Below, piece by piece: positions 1-9,330 of a stretch of 64,000 nt of DNA (position 1 is the first letter of the stretch; each line of letters opens with the position of its first letter). Both the position numbers and the translations under genes were made by a program. The stretch is from NCBI GenBank assembly GCA_963718775.1, contig OY970377.1, positions 2,418,001-2,482,000 on the forward strand. The letters are read 5' to 3'. This DNA comes from VRUE01 sp963718775. Its GTDB lineage: Bacteria > Actinomycetota > Thermoleophilia > Solirubrobacterales > 70-9. A model generated the notes under the pieces. It was not told the origin of the DNA, searched no databases, and saw nothing but the letters and a program-made list of their open reading frames with translations.

Positions 1-1
1 G

Positions 2-262
2 CGCCTGCTCGCCGAGTTCGGTGGCCAGGACACCAGCTACGCGGTCACGGTCAATCCAAAGACTGGGGCCGAACGGGCGCTGACCAAGGAACGCGAGGTG
101 GGCTTCGTCGGCACCGCCATCGCCTTCAACGGCAAGGTGGTGCTGGGCAGCATCGGCGGCTTCGAACCCGGGCCTGGGCACAAGGTGGTCAGCATTCCCT
201 ACGCGGGCGGCAAACCGAGGGTACTGGCTCGCAACGCCTCCGAACCCGATTGGAGCCGCTGA
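2..262 (+). CDS. C-terminal end of a TolB-like beta-propeller protein (partial)
   Basis: An open frame enters from the left edge and stops with TGA at 260-262, giving 86 residues without a start. The last residues (ASEPDWSR) resemble the closing PDWS-type strand of TolB/WD40-like six-bladed propellers, and the segment before it alternates hydrophobic strands and glycine turns. Nothing upstream can be seen, so the function is unknown. A role as a secreted or periplasmic propeller is inference from the last strand only. Confidence 0.5.
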   Translation, partial: RLLAEFGGQDTSYAVTVNPKTGAERALTKEREVGFVGTAIAFNGKVVLGSIGGFEPGPGHKVVSIPYAGGKPRVLARNASEPDWSR

Positions 263-401
263 GCAGCTCCGCAGGCAAAGTGGTGTGTTTCCTCGTCGAA
301 ACGCACCAATGTGTCCTCGGATTTAGAAACCAAGGTGCCTAGGCTGTGCCGACTTGAAGGTCGATTTTCGATCTTGATATTCAGCCGAGGGGGAGAGCAG
401 G

Positions 402-2675
402 TTGAGCGAGATACTTTTGCTGGGACGCAGGCTGTTGCGGGGCAGGGCAAAGGGAAAGCGGACTGCGGGGCTGGGCCTTGCGGTCACGGTTCTTGGCGTT
501 ATCGCGATCTCGGCGCCGAGTGCCTCTGCGGCTGTCAAGCCTTTCGAAGTAGACGCTTACGCGCGGGCGTTGAACGTTCCCAATGCGGTTGCGAGGGATG
601 ATCTCGAGGTCCAGGCCAACGGAGGGACAGCCAATATCGCCGGCGATCTAGAAGACAGGTTGAATGACGATTTCGCCGGCGTCTGGTTTGACCCCGAGTC
701 AGGCGAATACGTTGTCCCCCTGGCATCCGCCACTGTCGACGCGGCGGTCGACAAGGAAATGGCCGCCGCGCAGCTCTCCGATGACTATCGCACCCGGGTC
801 GTCCAGTACTCCTGGGAAGAACTGGAAGCGGCTCAGGAGCAAATCGACATCAAGCTGAGCGAGTTCTTCGATGCCAGCCTGGTTTACACCTCACTAGATC
901 CCCGTACCAACGCGGCCGTCGTGCACGTCGCTGCCGCAGCGAATCAGAAAGATCGTGCCACCCTCCGTCGAATCGCGAAAGACGTCGGAGGTCAGGTGGA
1001 ACTTAGAGCGGACAACGAAGATCTATTTCAGGGTGTGCGAGATGCGTGTAGCAACTTGGTCCCGAATTGCGGCAGTCCACTCCGAGGCGGCGTGGAAATC
1101 GGGCCATGGAAAACAGCCAACGGTGGAACGTGCACGGCGGCATTTCGCGCGATAGGGAAAACGAATGGCAAAAAATATCTGCTCTCAGCGGGTCACTGTG
1201 CGGCAGCGAAAAACCCCAGTAATCCGATCCTGAATTGGCAAGCGCGAGACGAGCAAAAACTTCCCGCTTATGGTCAGGCCAAATACCTAGGAGAAGTAGA
1301 GCAGCTTGCGTTTCCTTCGCATGACTGGATGAAGATCAACGTGACCGGATCCGAATGGGATATTCCTCTTCTCAATTGGCCTTCCATGGTTGCTTACTGG
1401 AGCAAAGGATCCGGTGTGGCCGGTCAGCCTCCAATTGACGCTGAATACCCCATCTACGGGGAAGCTGCGAGCGTCGTCGGCCAAGGTGTATGCCACTCTG
1501 GGATCGCCTCTGGTGGCACCTGTGGTCAAGTTGTGGAAACGGATGTGTCTTATAATTTTGGCGAACCAGGAAACACCACGCATGACCTCGTCGAGGTCAA
1601 AGGCGCCTGCAGTGAGGGGGGTGATAGCGGAGGACCATGGTTCGCTTCGAACATCGCATACGGCATACACATTGGCAAGACGAGTGTTCTTGAAGCCTGT
1701 GGCTCCTCCACCTACTACGAGGAGATAACCGTTGCGACTCAAGCTCTAGGTGTCACAGTTGGTACTGCCACCCCGCCGCCGTCTCCCCCGGTGCCCGGCA
1801 ACTACCAGATGGCCTTCCAAGCCAATACCGGCTCGCTGGTCAGCATCGGCCCTGGGACCGGCACCAACTGGGGTCAGGGAATGGCTGCCGGGACCAGTCC
1901 CAGTATTGCGCGCCTTGCCAACGGCACTCGCATCATGGCCTTTCAGACGAACAAAGGTGAACTGGCGACCATCGGCCCGTTCGGGGCCACTTACTGGGGG
2001 CAGGGGATGGCGCCCGGCACCAGCCCGAGCATCGCCGGGCTCTCCAACGGCAGCTACGTGGTCGCCTTCCAGACCCCCCAAGGCACACTTGCCAGCATCG
2101 GACCGGCTGGCGCCACCTACTGGGGCCAGGGCATGTTGTCCGGTACTAGTCCCAGCATCGCTGGCCTTTGGAACGGCAGCTATGAGATCGCCTTCCAGGC
2201 CAACACCGGCTCCTTGATCAGCATTGGCCCCGGCAACGGGACCAACTGGGGGCAGGGGATGGCAGGCGGCACCAGCCCGAGCATTGCCGCTCTCTCCAAC
2301 GGCAGCTACGTGATGGCCTTTCAGACGAACAAAGGTGAGCTTGCCAGCATCGGACCGGCTGGCGCCACCTACTGGGGCCAGGGCATGAAGGCCGGCACCA
2401 GCCCCAGTATCGCTCTGCTCTCGAGCGGCAACTACGTGATGGGCTTCCAAGCCAACACCGGCTCGCTGGTCAGCATCGGCCCTGGGACCGGCACCAACTG
2501 GGGGCAGGGGATGGCGCCCGGCACCAGCCCGAGCATCGCCGGGCTTTCGAGCGGGAGCTACGTGATCGCCTTCACGACCAACCAAAACCTGCTTGCCAGT
2601 ATCGGCCCCGGCGGCGCCACCTACTGGGCCCAGGGCATGGCGGGCGGCACCAGCCCCAGCATGTCCGGCGGTTGA
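402..2675 (+). CDS. Secreted trypsin-like serine protease with C-terminal seven-repeat propeller
   Basis: A 757-residue protein starting at TTG 402 behind a purine-rich GGGGGAGAG (388-396). The N-terminus has a basic stretch, a hydrophobic core near residues 22-42 and an Ala-Ser-Ala-type cleavage site. A propeptide-like region follows, then an S1-family catalytic domain of the streptogrisin/alpha-lytic type. The visible triad candidates are H265 (SAGHC), D308 (HDW) and S409 (GDSGGPW), and cysteines suggest disulfides. From residue 470 to the end run seven repeats of 42 residues, each with a (M/V/I)(A/G)F(Q/T) start and a W(G/A)QGM..GTSPS(I/M) end. These probably close one seven-bladed propeller of the PLL-lectin kind. 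It is probably exported and may degrade protein on carbohydrate-rich substrates; substrate binding by the propeller is inference. Confidence 0.88.
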   Translation: MSEILLLGRRLLRGRAKGKRTAGLGLAVTVLGVIAISAPSASAAVKPFEVDAYARALNVPNAVARDDLEVQANGGTANIAGDLEDRLNDDFAGVWFDPESGEYVVPLASATVDAAVDKEMAAAQLSDDYRTRVVQYSWEELEAAQEQIDIKLSEFFDASLVYTSLDPRTNAAVVHVAAAANQKDRATLRRIAKDVGGQVELRADNEDLFQGVRDACSNLVPNCGSPLRGGVEIGPWKTANGGTCTAAFRAIGKTNGKKYLLSAGHCAAAKNPSNPILNWQARDEQKLPAYGQAKYLGEVEQLAFPSHDWMKINVTGSEWDIPLLNWPSMVAYWSKGSGVAGQPPIDAEYPIYGEAASVVGQGVCHSGIASGGTCGQVVETDVSYNFGEPGNTTHDLVEVKGACSEGGDSGGPWFASNIAYGIHIGKTSVLEACGSSTYYEEITVATQALGVTVGTATPPPSPPVPGNYQMAFQANTGSLVSIGPGTGTNWGQGMAAGTSPSIARLANGTRIMAFQTNKGELATIGPFGATYWGQGMAPGTSPSIAGLSNGSYVVAFQTPQGTLASIGPAGATYWGQGMLSGTSPSIAGLWNGSYEIAFQANTGSLISIGPGNGTNWGQGMAGGTSPSIAALSNGSYVMAFQTNKGELASIGPAGATYWGQGMKAGTSPSIALLSSGNYVMGFQANTGSLVSIGPGTGTNWGQGMAPGTSPSIAGLSSGSYVIAFTTNQNLLASIGPGGATYWAQGMAGGTSPSMSGG
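1809..2672 (+). repeat. Seven tandem 126-bp coding repeats (propeller blades)
   Basis: Seven in-frame units of 126 bp encode the propeller blades of the protease. Units alternate between two subtypes, ANTGSL..GTNWGQGM and TNKGEL..ATYWGQGM. Long stretches are nearly identical at DNA level, such as 1830-1880 against 2455-2505, so recent unit duplication or gene conversion is likely. Confidence 0.85.
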
Positions 2676-2768
2676 ATGTGGGGTTGGCCCGAGGGATCGC
2701 TGGTTCGGCTTGCAGTCGTCTCCTAGCCATCCGTAGGATGGAGGGGCTCCCTAGGCAAGGTGGATGAG

Positions 2769-3143
2769 ATGGCTGACGGCTACACGATCAGGCACCGCGA
2801 CGAGTTCGAGTCGATGGAGGGTTCGGGGGAGGCGACCTGGCGGCTGGCTCGCAAGGCGCTCGGCACCTCGGCCTTCGGCTTCAACCTGGTCGAAATCGGT
2901 CCCGGTGGGCAGATCCCCGAGCATGACGAGACCGGCAGTGGCCAGGTCGAGCTCTTCGTCGTGCTCGAGGGCGAGGCGGTGATGCGGCTTGATGGTGAGG
3001 ACCACCCGGCGCCGGCCGGCACCTTCGCCTCGATCGAGCCGCCGGCAAGCCGCACGATCCTCAACCGCTCCGACGCCCCGGTCACGGCGCTGCTGATCGG
3101 CGTCCAGCCCGAGGGCGGCTACGAGCCGATGTCCTGGGCCTGA
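2769..3143 (+). CDS. Cupin-domain protein
   Basis: A 124-residue single-domain cupin. The first conserved region is GPGGQIPEHDETGSGQVELF, with the metal-ligand pattern reduced to H..E; the second is the PAGTFASIEPPASR segment. ATG 2769 is preferred because AAGGTGG (2757-2763) sits five bases upstream; GTG 2760 is in frame and possible. The gene is monocistronic and followed at once by a long hairpin. Small cupins are often dioxygenases or sugar-binding proteins; the substrate cannot be told from sequence. Confidence 0.8.
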   Translation: MADGYTIRHRDEFESMEGSGEATWRLARKALGTSAFGFNLVEIGPGGQIPEHDETGSGQVELFVVLEGEAVMRLDGEDHPAPAGTFASIEPPASRTILNRSDAPVTALLIGVQPEGGYEPMSWA

Positions 3144-3198
3144 CCCGAACTGCATCAACTTCTCCACCCGGCAGGGGGAAAAGTTGATGCAGTTCGGG
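3144..3198. repeat. Long inverted repeat after the cupin gene, shared stem family
   Basis: CCCGAACTGCATCAACTT at 3144-3161 pairs perfectly with 3181-3198 around a 19-base loop. The stem core is the same as that of the inverted repeat at 38326-38378. It starts directly after the cupin stop codon and has no clear T tract, so it is not a textbook terminator, although it may act as one. Confidence 0.85.
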
Positions 3199-3243
3199 GC
3201 GGAGGATGGTTTTTGGTGCTATTTGCGGGAAAGCGCGGATTTC

Positions 3244-3273
3244 TGGCTTTAAGCTTGCGGCCCGCCCTATAAT
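3244..3273 (+). promoter_or_regulatory. Putative promoter of gltB
   Basis: A perfect TATAAT lies at 3268-3273, about 63 bases ahead of the gltB start. A weak -35 candidate (TGGCTT, 3244-3249) is 18 bases upstream. The -10 match is clear; the -35 is not. Confidence 0.4.
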
Positions 3274-3335
3274 CCGTCGACTTGTCAACCCGTCGCGCGC
3301 CCGCTCGAAGAAGGCGTGGAAACCGGGAGGTCAGC

Positions 3336-6300
3336 ATGTCGAATACCCAGTCCCGTGAGCTTCACGGCGAGCGCCCTTTCCGCTACTCGCCAGAGCGTGC
3401 CTACCGGCCGCTTGTCTCTCCGCCCAGCGTCGAGGACAAGGATGCCTGTGCGATCTACGCCTCCGTCCGCAAGGACGCGACGCCGAGCCACGCGCCGATC
3501 GAGCTGGCGATCCCGGCCCTGCAGAAGATGCTGCACCGCGCCGGCAACGTCGACGGCGAGGGTGACGGCTGCGGGCTGCTGCTCGACCTGCCGCGCAAGA
3601 TCTGGGCCGAGGAGGTCCGCACCGGCGGCCACGACCCCTCGCTGACGCTCAACGACGCCTTCGCTGTCGCCCACATCTTCGTCGAGCGCTCCCAGGACCT
3701 CGAGCGGATCCAGCACGACGCCCGCGAGCTGCTCGGCAACGGTGGCTTCCGCATCCTCGCCGAGCGGATCGGCGTCGTCGACTCGCCGGCCCTCGGTCCG
3801 ACCGCGCGTGAGGAGGAGCCGCACTTCTGGCAGCTCGCCGGCCTCGTCGCCGACGCCTCGCGCCGCGATCGCGTCCTCTTCGACCTGCTGATCGAGCTCG
3901 AGCAGAAGCTCGGTGTCCACGTCCCCTCTTTCTCGGCGACGACCTGCGTCTACAAGGTGATGGGCGCCCCCAACATCCTCGGCGACTACTACCCGGACCT
4001 GCGTGACGAGCGCTTCGAGACGATCGGCAGCTTCGGCCACAACCGCTACTCGACCAATACATGGCCCTCCTTCAAGCGGGTCCAGCCCTTCTCTGTGCTC
4101 GGTCACAACGGCGAGATCAACACGATCGCCCAGCTGCGCCAGGAGGCGAAGATGCTCGGCGTGCCGATCCAGCCCGATGGCTCGGACTCCCAGGACCTCA
4201 ACCGCACGATCGACACCCTGGTCAGCCGCGACGGGCTCAGCCTCGCCGAGGCGATGGAGATGGTCGTGCCGCCGATCTTCGAGGAGATCCGCTCGCTGCC
4301 CGCCGAGCTGCACAGCTTCTACATGTACCTGCACCAGGCAATGGGGCCATTTGCCCAGGGCCCTGTCGCGCTGATCGCCCGCCACGCCGACGAATGCGTC
4401 TTCTCTGCCGACGCCCTCGGCCTGCGGCCGCTTTGGCAGGTCGAGACCGGCGACGACTACGTCTTCAGCTCCGAGCCGGGGGTCGTCCCGGTCAACGCGA
4501 TGGTCGCCGAGCCCAAGCCGCTCGCCCCCGGCGAGAAGGCGCTGGTCAAGATCGACCGCGAGCGCAAGCGCTCGACCCTGCACCCGCACGACGCGATGCT
4601 GCGCATCGTCCGCGAGGGCTGGCTGCGCCGCAACGGCGCCGAGGAGGTCGCGCCGTATGACCGCGCGCTGGAGACCGGCGGCCCGCTGGAGGGCGAGGAG
4701 GTGCCGGGCTACTCCGACGCCGGGCCCGAGGAGCCGGTCAAGGTCTCCGACCGCGTTCTGGCCGGCTTCGGCTGGCAGCGCGACGACGTCAAACTCGTCC
4801 AGCAGATGGCCTCCAACGGCGCCGAGCCGGTCGGCTCGCTCGGCTACGACGGCCCGCTCGCGGCGCTCTCGCCGGAGCGTCAGAACCTCGCCGACTACTT
4901 CAAGGAGACGGTCGCCGTCGTCACCAACCCGGCGATCGACCGCGAACGCGAGATGGAGCACTTCTCGACCCGGACGATCTTCGGCCGCCGGCCTTCGATC
5001 AACGCTGCCGGCGAGGACACCGGCACGGTCGAGACCGCCTTCCCGGTGATCCTCGGCGGTCACCACGGGCTGGCGCCGCTCTCCGACAAGACCTACCGCA
5101 AGATCGCCCGCGAGCACCACACCTACCTGCTCGAGGACCTCTGGGAGGAGTTCCGCGGCCGCGCTGACGTCGTCGACATCTCGCTGTTGGAGTCCGAGAC
5201 GACCAAGGGCGCAATCGAGCGGATCAAGCAGGAAGCGGTGAAGAAAGTCCGCGACGGCGCCGAGCTGCTCGTGCTCACCGATCGCACCGTCTACGACGCC
5301 GACCGCCGCTACCTCGATCCGCACCTGGCCACCTCCGCTGTCGACGTCGCCCTGAAGCAGTTCAGGGTCGAGCCCGGCGAGGAGAACCTGCGCCGCCGCT
5401 GCGGCGTCATCCTGCGCTCGGCGGCGATCCGCAACGTCCACGACGTGATGCTGACCGTCGGCCTCGGCGCCAACGGCGTCTGCCCGTACACGATGGTCGA
5501 GGTGATCTGCGTCGAGGACTACGAGACCGACGTCTCCAACCTCTGCGACGCGCTCAAGAAGGGCATGGAGAAAGTCATCTCGACGATCGGCATCCACGAG
5601 GTGCGCGGCTACGCGCGTCAGTTCTCCTCGATCGGCATCAAGCCCGAGCTGGCCGAGATCTTCATGACCGAAGCCTTCGCTGCTTCAGAGTCCGGCGGTG
5701 TCGGCTTCACTGCCCTCGACGAGGACACCAACGAGCGCGCCCGCATCCTCGCCGGCGACGAGGAGTCCAAGCCGGCCAAGACGTTCCGCTTCTACCCGAA
5801 GGTCTACAAGGCCGCGATCGCCACCGCCAACGGCACCGGCTCCTACGAGGAGTACTCCGAGAAGGTCCGCGACCTCGAGCAGCAGAGTCCGATCTCGATG
5901 CGCCACGTCATGGGGCTGAAGGGCGATCGGGAGCCTCTGAAGGACGCCAGTGTCGTCGATGCCGGCGTCGGCCGCCACGACTACCCGGTGGTGATCTCCT
6001 CGATGAGCTTCGGCTCGCAGTCCGAGCCCGCCTTCCGTGCCTACGCCGAGGCGGCCAAGTCGATCAACGTCCTCTGCGTCAACGGCGAGGGTGGCGAGAT
6101 CCGCGACATGTACGGCAACTACCGCAAGTGGCGCGGCCAGCAGGTCGCCTCGGGGCGCTTCGGCGTCTCGGCGGAGATGCTCAACTCCTCCTACCTCGCC
6201 GAGATCAAGATCGGCCAGGGCGCCAAGCCCGGCGAGGGCGGCCACCTGCCCGGCAAGAAGGTCTCCGAGAAAGTCGCCGCCGCCCGTAACGCGGCGCCCG

Positions 6301-8006
6301 GCACCGACCTGATCTCGCCCTCCAACAACCACGACCTCTACTCGATCGAGGACCTCGCCGAGCTGATCGACGAGCTGAAGACGGTCAACCCCGACGTGCG
6401 CGTCTCGGTCAAGGTTCCCGTCGTGCCGAACATCGGCACGATCGGCCTCGGCATCGCCAAGGCGGGCGCCGACATCATCACGCTCTCGGGCTTCGAGGGC
6501 GGCACCGGCGCCGCCCGCCAGCACGCCCTGCGCCACGTTGGCCTGCCCTCCGACATCGGCACCCGCGCCGTGCACCGGGCGCTGATGGAGGCAGGCATTC
6601 GCAACCGGGTCGAGATCTGGGCCGACGGCGGCTACCGCCACGGCCACGACATCGTCAAGCTGCACTGCCTCGGCGCCAACCGGGTCGGCTTCGGCACCCT
6701 GGCGATGGTCAGCCTCGGCTGCACGATCTGTCGCGGTTGCCAGCTCGACACCTGTCACGTCGGCATCGCCACGCAGATTGAAACGGTCGAGCAGGCCCAG
6801 GAGCACGGCCTCAAGAAGTTCACCCCGCAGGAGGTCGACGGCGCCGCCGAGAGCTGCGCCCGCTTCTTCCAGGCGATGGGCGAGGAGGTCAAGCAGGTCG
6901 TCGCTTCGCTCGGCTACGAGCGCGCTCAGGACCTGGTCGGTCGCTACGACCTGCTCGAGCAGGTCTCCCACCACGACGTCGTCGACCTGGCTTCGCTGAT
7001 CACGCCGTTGGAGGAGTTCCTCGACCTTGAGCCGATCGACCTGCCGGTCGCCGAGGAGATGGAGGAGCGTGCCGAGGCGGGCCTGGTTGCCGCCCGGCCG
7101 ATCCGCATGGAGGCCAAGCAGGCCTCGGCGCAGATCGGCAGCCTGGCCGGCGACATCTGCTCCGGGCGCACGATCCGCAACGAGTTCCCGCGCCCGACCG
7201 ATGCCAACGACCGCGTGCTCGGCACCGAGCTGGCCGGGGCGATCGCCCGCTCGCGCATCTTCGAAGACGGGCCGGAGTCAAACGACGACGTGCTCGCCAG
7301 CCTCGAGTTCAACGGCGGCTCGGTCGCCGGCCAGGGGCTCGGCGCCTTCAACGCCTACGGCGTCGCGATCCGCATCGAGGGCGGCGCTCAGGACGGCGTC
7401 GGCAAGACGATGCTGGGCGGCTCGGTTGCGGTTCTGAAGGGCAAGGGCGCCAAGGGCCAACGGCTCAACGGCTCGGTCGGCAAGTCCTTCGCCTACGGCG
7501 CCCAGCGCGGCCGTCTCTTCGTCCAGGGCTCGGCCGACTCGCGCTTCTGCATCCGCCTCTCCGGCGCCGACGTCGTGCTTGCCGGTGAACCGGAAGAGGC
7601 GATCGACGACAGTCGCGGCTGCGTGGTCGACCGCGCCAACGCCAAGGGCTTCGCCTTCGAGTACATGACCTCGGGCCGCGCCATCGTCCTCGGCGACCTC
7701 GGCCCGTGGGCCTGCGCCGGAATGACCGGCGGCCGCGTCTACGTCCGCCACAACGCCTTCGGCATCGACCGCGACGCAATCCTGCGCCGTCTGGGCTGGG
7801 GAGCGAAGGTGGAGCTCAAAGAGATAGACGCCGAGGGCCTCCTCGACATCGACGACCTGCTTGCCAGCTACTCCAACGAACTTCGAGCTACGGGCCAAGA
7901 TGACGAGGCCGACCGCGTAATGGGCCTCGCCGCCAATGCCAGCGACAACTTCATGATGGTCGTCCCCCACAAGGTCCAAGCAGACCCCAGCATCTCGACC
8001 GAGTAA
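3336..8006 (+). CDS. gltB: Glutamate synthase large subunit
   Basis: A 1556-residue protein of the usual GltB length. It makes glutamate from 2-oxoglutarate and glutamine. The order is an N-terminal class II glutamine amidotransferase domain, a central region, an FMN-binding synthase barrel and a C-terminal beta-helix (GXGXG) domain. The probable nucleophile after propeptide removal is C38 (DACAIYAS). The 3Fe-4S ligands are C1129, C1135 and C1140 (CX5CX4C, ending in TCHVGIATQ). ATG 3336 has GGGAGG five bases upstream; an in-frame TTG at 3282 is less likely. No gltD-like small subunit is adjacent, as the next gene is convergent, so the electron donor is encoded elsewhere or is ferredoxin. Confidence 0.95.
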   Translation: MSNTQSRELHGERPFRYSPERAYRPLVSPPSVEDKDACAIYASVRKDATPSHAPIELAIPALQKMLHRAGNVDGEGDGCGLLLDLPRKIWAEEVRTGGHDPSLTLNDAFAVAHIFVERSQDLERIQHDARELLGNGGFRILAERIGVVDSPALGPTAREEEPHFWQLAGLVADASRRDRVLFDLLIELEQKLGVHVPSFSATTCVYKVMGAPNILGDYYPDLRDERFETIGSFGHNRYSTNTWPSFKRVQPFSVLGHNGEINTIAQLRQEAKMLGVPIQPDGSDSQDLNRTIDTLVSRDGLSLAEAMEMVVPPIFEEIRSLPAELHSFYMYLHQAMGPFAQGPVALIARHADECVFSADALGLRPLWQVETGDDYVFSSEPGVVPVNAMVAEPKPLAPGEKALVKIDRERKRSTLHPHDAMLRIVREGWLRRNGAEEVAPYDRALETGGPLEGEEVPGYSDAGPEEPVKVSDRVLAGFGWQRDDVKLVQQMASNGAEPVGSLGYDGPLAALSPERQNLADYFKETVAVVTNPAIDREREMEHFSTRTIFGRRPSINAAGEDTGTVETAFPVILGGHHGLAPLSDKTYRKIAREHHTYLLEDLWEEFRGRADVVDISLLESETTKGAIERIKQEAVKKVRDGAELLVLTDRTVYDADRRYLDPHLATSAVDVALKQFRVEPGEENLRRRCGVILRSAAIRNVHDVMLTVGLGANGVCPYTMVEVICVEDYETDVSNLCDALKKGMEKVISTIGIHEVRGYARQFSSIGIKPELAEIFMTEAFAASESGGVGFTALDEDTNERARILAGDEESKPAKTFRFYPKVYKAAIATANGTGSYEEYSEKVRDLEQQSPISMRHVMGLKGDREPLKDASVVDAGVGRHDYPVVISSMSFGSQSEPAFRAYAEAAKSINVLCVNGEGGEIRDMYGNYRKWRGQQVASGRFGVSAEMLNSSYLAEIKIGQGAKPGEGGHLPGKKVSEKVAAARNAAPGTDLISPSNNHDLYSIEDLAELIDELKTVNPDVRVSVKVPVVPNIGTIGLGIAKAGADIITLSGFEGGTGAARQHALRHVGLPSDIGTRAVHRALMEAGIRNRVEIWADGGYRHGHDIVKLHCLGANRVGFGTLAMVSLGCTICRGCQLDTCHVGIATQIETVEQAQEHGLKKFTPQEVDGAAESCARFFQAMGEEVKQVVASLGYERAQDLVGRYDLLEQVSHHDVVDLASLITPLEEFLDLEPIDLPVAEEMEERAEAGLVAARPIRMEAKQASAQIGSLAGDICSGRTIRNEFPRPTDANDRVLGTELAGAIARSRIFEDGPESNDDVLASLEFNGGSVAGQGLGAFNAYGVAIRIEGGAQDGVGKTMLGGSVAVLKGKGAKGQRLNGSVGKSFAYGAQRGRLFVQGSADSRFCIRLSGADVVLAGEPEEAIDDSRGCVVDRANAKGFAFEYMTSGRAIVLGDLGPWACAGMTGGRVYVRHNAFGIDRDAILRRLGWGAKVELKEIDAEGLLDIDDLLASYSNELRATGQDDEADRVMGLAANASDNFMMVVPHKVQADPSISTE

Positions 8007-8082
8007 TCGAGAGATAAAAGCTTTAGCGAGACGTTCCTGTCCGAGAGCTTCAGGCACACGGTTCCGCTGTCTGTAGCCCGGT

Positions 8083-8182
8083 GGGAGGGACGGGGCCCCT
8101 CCAGCGGAACTTGTGAGCCACCAAACCTCGGTCCCTCCACCCGTGTGGGCGCGGGTTCCGCAGGAGGGGCCCCGTCCCTCCC
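8083..8182. repeat. 28-bp-arm inverted repeat between convergent genes
   Basis: Bases 8083-8110 pair with 8155-8182 over 28 positions with a single mismatch, around a 44-base loop. Each arm contains the palindrome GGGGCCCC. The right arm ends on the first base of the convergent gene's stop codon (8182). It lies 77 bases after the gltB stop. It has no U tract, and an ordinary terminator stem is much shorter. Confidence 0.85.
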
Positions 8183-8571
8183 TACCGCGTCCGAGTCAAA
8201 AGATCCGCAATCGCGCGAATCTCCTGCAGCAGCCCGTCGAGCATCTCCTCGGTGTTGGTGTGGATGCGCCACTCGGCGTACTGGCGATCTTGCTCGACTT
8301 CGTCGAGGCGGTGCTCCAGCGCCTCGGTGCGCTGGTCGATCTTGTTGATCCGCTTGTTGAGGCGTTTCTCCGTTTTGCGAACGCGCCGCTTGATCAGCGC
8401 GTTGGTCTCGTCGCGGAGCGCGTCGAGTTCGCGCCGGATGTCGACGTCGCCGCCGTTCTCCTGCTCGGCGAGCATCTCCTCGACCCCGACGCGGACCCGC
8501 TCGATCTCCTCGTGGAGACGTTCGCGGGCGCGCTCGGCGGCGATCTCCGGAGGATCCGGGTTCGTGCTCAT
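8182..8571 (-). CDS. Coiled-coil protein of unknown function
   Basis: A 129-residue, highly charged protein, nearly all predicted helix. It has heptad-like spacing of Leu/Ile from about residue 15 to the end and a basic segment near residues 62-76. There is no signal peptide or membrane segment. I do not recognise a family. It lies head-to-tail with the FHA gene (41-base gap) and may be co-transcribed with it. Confidence 0.7.
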   Translation of the reverse strand: MSTNPDPPEIAAERARERLHEEIERVRVGVEEMLAEQENGGDVDIRRELDALRDETNALIKRRVRKTEKRLNKRINKIDQRTEALEHRLDEVEQDRQYAEWRIHTNTEEMLDGLLQEIRAIADLLTRTR

Positions 8572-8611
8572 GGCCCCATGCTAAGGGCGCCGGTGGCCGG
8601 AAATTCCGCTT

Positions 8612-9214
8612 TTACACTTCCAGGGCGAAGAGGTGGTAGCGGCCAATCGCCAGCTCGTCGCCGTCGCCAAGCCGTCCCCACTCGACGATCTCGCCGTTGA
8701 GGAAGACCCCGTTGAGGCTGCGGTCGTCGAGCACCCGTAGGGAATCGGGTTGCTCGGAGACGATCAGGGCGTGGCGTCTGGAGACGCTCGGATCGTCGAG
8801 GCGGATGTTGGCGGTGGCGCTGCGGCCGAGCCTTGTCCAGCCCTGTGCGATCGGGAAGACCCTGATCTCGCCGTCGTCTTCTCGGCAGACGACGTAGCGC
8901 CCGGGTCCTGGCAGCATCGCCCGGGCCGTCGACAGCCAGTCGGAGGGCGATATGTCGGCCGGAATCGCGAACTCCGACGTCTGGCCGTGCTCCTGCATCG
9001 GCTCGAAGATCGAGTCGCGCTGGAACTCGCCGGCCCCGCAGCGGGGGCACTCGGGCAACTGGTCGTTCTCGCGCAGCGATAGCTGCGAGCCGCATGCAGC
9101 GCAGAAAAACGTCCCCGAGCCGGGGGTCGTGCCTACGTCGAAGTACTCAACATCGATGCCGGGACTGGTGCTGGTAAAGATGAGGTCTCCTTTCCCGGCG
9201 CCTCCACAATTCAT
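8612..9214 (-). CDS. Zinc-ribbon and FHA-domain protein
   Basis: A 200-residue protein. The N-terminal third has two CXXC knuckles (CAAC and CPRC) forming a likely zinc ribbon. The C-terminal 90 residues are an FHA domain with GRS, SRRHA and the LNG(V) turn, the phosphothreonine-binding signature (LGRSATANIRLDDPSVSRRH region). FHA proteins read Ser/Thr kinase signalling, and no kinase gene is nearby. ATG 9214 is the only plausible start; no strong Shine-Dalgarno is visible. Confidence 0.85.
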   Translation of the reverse strand: MNCGGAGKGDLIFTSTSPGIDVEYFDVGTTPGSGTFFCAACGSQLSLRENDQLPECPRCGAGEFQRDSIFEPMQEHGQTSEFAIPADISPSDWLSTARAMLPGPGRYVVCREDDGEIRVFPIAQGWTRLGRSATANIRLDDPSVSRRHALIVSEQPDSLRVLDDRSLNGVFLNGEIVEWGRLGDGDELAIGRYHLFALEV

Positions 9215-9330
9215 GGTAGCGCGTCAAATGCCATCAAGCACAATCTTTTCGCCGCAGTTTGGTCGGATTGGCCAGGCCACAGGCGGTGGGCCTCCGGCCC
9301 CGGGGCGGTGGGAATAGAATCGCGCCGCTA

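Noticed and set aside
1746..2585. Minus-strand repeat protein opposite the protease propeller
   Set aside because: Repeats simply mirror the coding repeats on the other strand.
1809..2672. CRISPR-like array
   Set aside because: The units are contiguous 126-bp coding repeats without spacers; no CRISPR array was seen anywhere.
3285..5597. Long minus-strand open frame opposite gltB (also 5685-6974)
   Set aside because: Antisense shadow of a very conserved gene in high-GC DNA; composition is V/D/A/R-rich without domain motifs.
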